A stretch of DNA of 9,673 nucleotides from Desulfobulbaceae bacterium (lineage in GTDB: Bacteria > Desulfobacterota > Desulfobulbia > Desulfobulbales > SURF-16). Below, one piece after another: positions 7,594 through 9,673 of this stretch. Location of the stretch: NCBI GenBank assembly GCA_023230525.1, contig JALNXE010000135.1:1-9673 (forward strand), written 5' to 3'. Numbering within the stretch: the first letter of the stretch is position 1; the number at the start of each line of letters is the position of its first letter. The position numbers and the translations under genes are program-made. The notes beneath the pieces were generated by a model. That model was not told the DNA's origin. It saw only the letters and a program-made list of their open reading frames with translations, and made no database searches.

Positions 7594-9051
7594 CTATTTC
7601 TTAGTGGGAATGATCACTGAGTCTGAAACAAGCTCCCAGAGATATTTCACCTCAATGCCGAGATCGAATTCCTTGTTGAGCGATTTTTTCAGCTGGTCAC
7701 GGCAGTTATGGCAGGGGGCGATGACCATTTTCGCGCCGCACTCCTGGATCTGGCGGGCCTTGATCCGGCCGTAGAAAACCCTCTCCGGGGCATAGGGCAT
7801 GGCCCAGGCGCCGCCGCCGGCGCCGCAGCAGTAGTTGCTGTTGCGGTTGGGCTCCATATCGACAAAGGAGGGGCAGCAGGCCCGCGTGATAATTCTGCCT
7901 TCCTCGAAATAACCGTGGCCGAAGGCTTTCAGGGATTTACGGCCATAGTTGCACGGGTCGTGGTAGGTGGCGAGCTTGGTATGGATGGTATTGTCAAGGG
8001 TAATGCGGTTATCCCGCATATATTCGAGCAGAAGATCAAATACGGAATAAATTTTGATTTTTTTAAGTACTTCAGGAAACCATTTGTTCAACCCGAACCG
8101 GGTTGCATAATAGGCGTGGCCTCATTCGGGTAGGAGCAAGGCCTCGCAGTGCAGCCTCTCCAGGTTGTCGACAATCCGGCCGACAATGGTCTTCATGGCC
8201 TCGTCGTCACCGGAAAACAGACCCCAGTTGACTCCTTCCCAGTTGTCGGCGGAGACCGTCCAGGATTCATTGGCGGCATAGAAAATTTTCCACCACCATT
8301 TCATGTCATCCGGCTCGGCAAAGGGCTCTTTTGAATTGACGGTAATCAGCAGCCTTGAACCGCGCACTTCCAGGGGGGTCGTGAAACCGGGGCATGTATC
8401 CGCGGCCAGTTCTTCACCCAGGTCCTGCAGCAGAAAGGCAAAATCATCCTTGGGAATGCCGAGATTGTTGCCGCGTTCCAGGCACATGGAGACACCCTTG
8501 TGGATGGGACCGGGCACCAGATTTCTCGGCCGCTTGGCGCGAAGACGGCGCATGAGCTTGACGATCTCCACGTTCATGGGGCAGGCCTCTTCGCATTTGC
8601 CGCACATGGTGCATTTCCATGGCCAGCTGCTTTCCACCAGTTCCTCTTCCAGCCCTAAAACCGCCATGCGCACCACCTTGCGTGGATCAAGGCCGTTAAC
8701 CCCGGCGATGGGGCAGGCGCTGGCGCAGGTGCCGCAGGTCAGACAGACATCACCCCAGGACGGATCATCAAAAAGGGTGTTGTTTTTTTCGCCGAGTTGC
8801 AGCACCGGCTGACCATTTTGAGCAGTGGTGATGGTTTTGAGTTCTTCTATCTCGACTGCCATTTCCATATTGACTTTCGGCAGGATGCCGAACTTGTCAC
8901 ATAAGGCTACATAATCTGACACCTTCATAGCATAACGCTTGCCAGGCCCCTCCTGCGCAGGCAAGGTTCCCGAGTTAATCCAATTGCGAATGGTGTTTCG
9001 GTGGACACCAAACTCCTCCGCCAGATCAGCAACTTTGAACTCATACATCAT
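7594..9051 (-). CDS. HTH - HdrC - HdrD-like iron-sulfur fusion protein, selenoprotein
   Basis: This is a 485-residue protein with TGA 8122-8124 read as Sec310. Residues 4-50 form an excisionase/MerR-like helix-turn-helix (VADLAEEFGVHRNTIRNWI, then a GKRYAMKVSDYVAL wing). An HdrC-like ferredoxin domain has two [4Fe-4S] motifs (Cys103/106/109/113 and Cys147/150/153/157). An HdrD/DsrK-like part follows: a first half poor in cysteine that ends in LLPEUAHAY (306-314), where relatives have PECGHAY, and a second CCG domain (Cys367, CC392-393, YCCGAGGG with 408-409, APCHNC 447/450). Homology runs uninterrupted across the TGA and ends at TAG. The start overlaps the protease gene by 11 nt; GAGGTGA precedes ATG 9051, and the adjacent ATG 9048 is equally possible. 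The role is inferred as disulfide/thiol-reducing partner of HdrA; the substrate is unknown. The N-terminal DNA-binding fold is unexpected for a catalytic subunit. Confidence 0.9.
8089..8105 (-). promoter_or_regulatory. SECIS element of the HTH-HdrCD fusion gene
   Basis: A perfect 6-bp hairpin, CAACCC-GGUUC-GGGUUG, begins exactly 16 nt after UGA (8122-8124). Its stem and loop lengths match the mvhA and mvhD elements with unrelated sequence, and the loop opens with GGU as in classical bacterial SECIS loops. A TTG inside the stem could be mistaken for a downstream start codon. Confidence 0.85.
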
Positions 9052-9565
9052 GGACAGTCACCTCGCTTTGGGTTGTGGATAGGATATCCATTATTTTCTG
9101 ACAGGCTTTAGGGACGGCAGCTGCCATTGCCGGGGAAAGACCAAGTGAAACCTCGTCGGGCAAGGATTCGACTTGTGCCACCACTATCGTTACTTTCATG
9201 TCGGTGAATTGCTGCAGTTCCTGCAGCATATTTACGGTGGGGAACTGATGAAGAGAAAAATCGTGAAGTTTTTTTGCCGGAACGGCTGATGGGTCGATTT
9301 CAAAGACTTCTCCGGGGCTTTTATCCTCCCGGTCTATGGCATCGACAATGATCAGATGCCGTGGCCTTTCTTTTTCCGACAGAAGGTAATCGAAGAGATA
9401 TTCGCGGACTCCGGTACCCACATCGGCGACACTGACACCAAGCGGCAGGTGTCTTTTGCTCTGCAGTAGCTGTTCGATCACCGCAGGCCCGAATCCGTCA
9501 TCCCCGATCAAGGGGTTGCCACATCCGAAAACAACGGCAGTAGGTGCTCTTTTTGAGTTTTCCAT
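9041..9565 (-). CDS. Hydrogenase maturation protease (HybD/FrhD-like, peptidase M52)
   Basis: This nickel-dependent endopeptidase is expected to remove the C-terminal tail of the MvhA precursor after Ni insertion, in the cytoplasm. From ATG 9565 it has 174 residues, normal for the family. The start is chosen because AGAGG lies 7 nt upstream; an in-frame ATG at 9622 would add 19 residues (IALSIFMHNLHKRHK) with no ribosome site. The family motif GCGNPLIGDDGFG spans 14-26. By alignment with HybD (Glu16, Asp62, His93), the Ni-sensing residues are Asp23, Asp75 (IIVDAID) and His106 (SLHQF). The motif reads closer to the FrhD branch than to HycI or HyaD. It is the first gene of the operon, and its TGA stop lies 11 nt inside the next gene. 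That TGA is taken as a true stop because the protein is full length and no SECIS-like hairpin follows. Confidence 0.92.
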   Translation of the reverse strand: MENSKRAPTAVVFGCGNPLIGDDGFGPAVIEQLLQSKRHLPLGVSVADVGTGVREYLFDYLLSEKERPRHLIIVDAIDREDKSPGEVFEIDPSAVPAKKLHDFSLHQFPTVNMLQELQQFTDMKVTIVVAQVESLPDEVSLGLSPAMAAAVPKACQKIMDILSTTQSEVTVHDV

Positions 9566-9566
9566 T

Positions 9567-9590
9567 TTGTGCCTCTTGTGCAAGTTGTGC
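9567..9590 (-). repeat. Three tandem 9-nt repeats (GCACAANNN) at the ribosome binding site
   Basis: On the minus strand GCACAA occurs three times with an exact 9-nt period (9585-9590, 9576-9581, 9567-9572), immediately before the protease ATG and spanning its Shine-Dalgarno region. The repeats could be a protein- or RNA-binding array or simple slippage. The role is unknown. Confidence 0.5.
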
Positions 9591-9611
9591 ATAAAAATAC
9601 TTAGAGCAATA

Positions 9612-9633
9612 AAATACACCACAATAGGTATTT
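9612..9633. promoter_or_regulatory. Candidate operator-like inverted repeat at the operon transcription start
   Basis: AAATAC (9612-9617) and GTATTT (9628-9633) form a 6-bp inverted repeat with a 10-nt spacer, lying at and just after the predicted start of transcription. The region is AT-rich, so a chance match is possible. If real, the HTH-fusion protein or another regulator could bind here. Confidence 0.3.
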
Positions 9634-9641
9634 ATACTTAT

Positions 9642-9670
9642 TTAATACTAACTCCCTAAAATTGTGTCAA
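9642..9670 (-). promoter_or_regulatory. Sigma70-type promoter of the hydrogenase/Hdr operon
   Basis: TTGACA (9665-9670) is followed by exactly 17 nt and then TATTAA (9642-9647) on the minus strand. Transcription would start near 9635, giving a leader of about 70 nt before ATG 9565. The -35 is a perfect consensus match, and no other gene intervenes before the protease. Confidence 0.7.
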
Positions 9671-9673
9671 TAT

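Noticed and set aside
8089..8124. A separate 165-residue HdrB-like gene starting at TTG 8091
   Set aside because: The TTG lies inside the SECIS stem, has no Shine-Dalgarno, and would delete the first part of a domain whose missing piece is encoded in frame just before the TGA.
9041..9043. A fifth Sec codon at the end of the maturation protease
   Set aside because: The protein is already full length for its family, another in-frame TGA follows within a few codons, and no hairpin starts 16 nt downstream.

Overview
The window reads as part of a sulfate-reducer-type bacterial genome, most likely Desulfobacterota (Desulfobulbales/Desulfobacterales-like). That placement is inferred from gene content: an MvhADG hydrogenase joined to a double-length HdrA and an HdrC/HdrD-like iron-sulfur protein, moderately high GC, and UGA used as selenocysteine (Sec). 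Every gene I can support lies on the minus strand. Transcription therefore runs from the right edge to the left.

Right part (about 9673 to 1599): one operon. A good sigma70-type promoter (9642-9670) precedes a hydrogenase maturation protease (9041-9565). Next come an HTH-HdrC-HdrD-like fusion (7594-9051), a 1020-residue HdrA (4487-7549), MvhD (3999-4418), MvhG (3061-3984) and MvhA (1599-3050). Four of these six genes carry an in-frame TGA that naive ORF calling treats as a stop. In each case the TGA replaces a family-conserved cysteine, the family homology resumes in the same frame straight after it, and the gene ends at TAA or TAG. A hairpin lies at a fixed place 3' of each TGA: 16 nt, then a 6-bp stem and 5-nt loop in mvhA, mvhD and the HTH fusion, and a wobble-rich version at the same place in hdrA. 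This is bacterial SECIS geometry. I read all four as selenoproteins: MvhA Sec450 (Ni ligand), MvhD Sec66 ([2Fe-2S] region), HdrA Sec61, and HTH-HdrCD Sec310. Together they would put one Sec at each station of the presumed electron path from H2 to the flavin and to the HdrD-like catalytic subunit. Known MvhADG-HdrABC complexes couple H2 oxidation to ferredoxin and disulfide reduction by flavin-based electron bifurcation. A similar role is inferred here; the terminal thiol/disulfide partner is not visible.

Middle-left (1599 to 1380): a strong 13-bp hairpin just after mvhA, then a 175-bp near-palindromic MITE-like element with perfect 19-bp terminal inverted repeats and a possible TTG duplication.

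Left part: a small zinc-ribbon-like protein (1111-1356) with a rho-independent terminator (1014-1039), a 459-bp intergenic stretch with a dispersed-repeat-like inverted repeat (744-797), and the 5' part of a peptidoglycan-binding plus papain-like cysteine protease gene that runs off the left edge (1-651).
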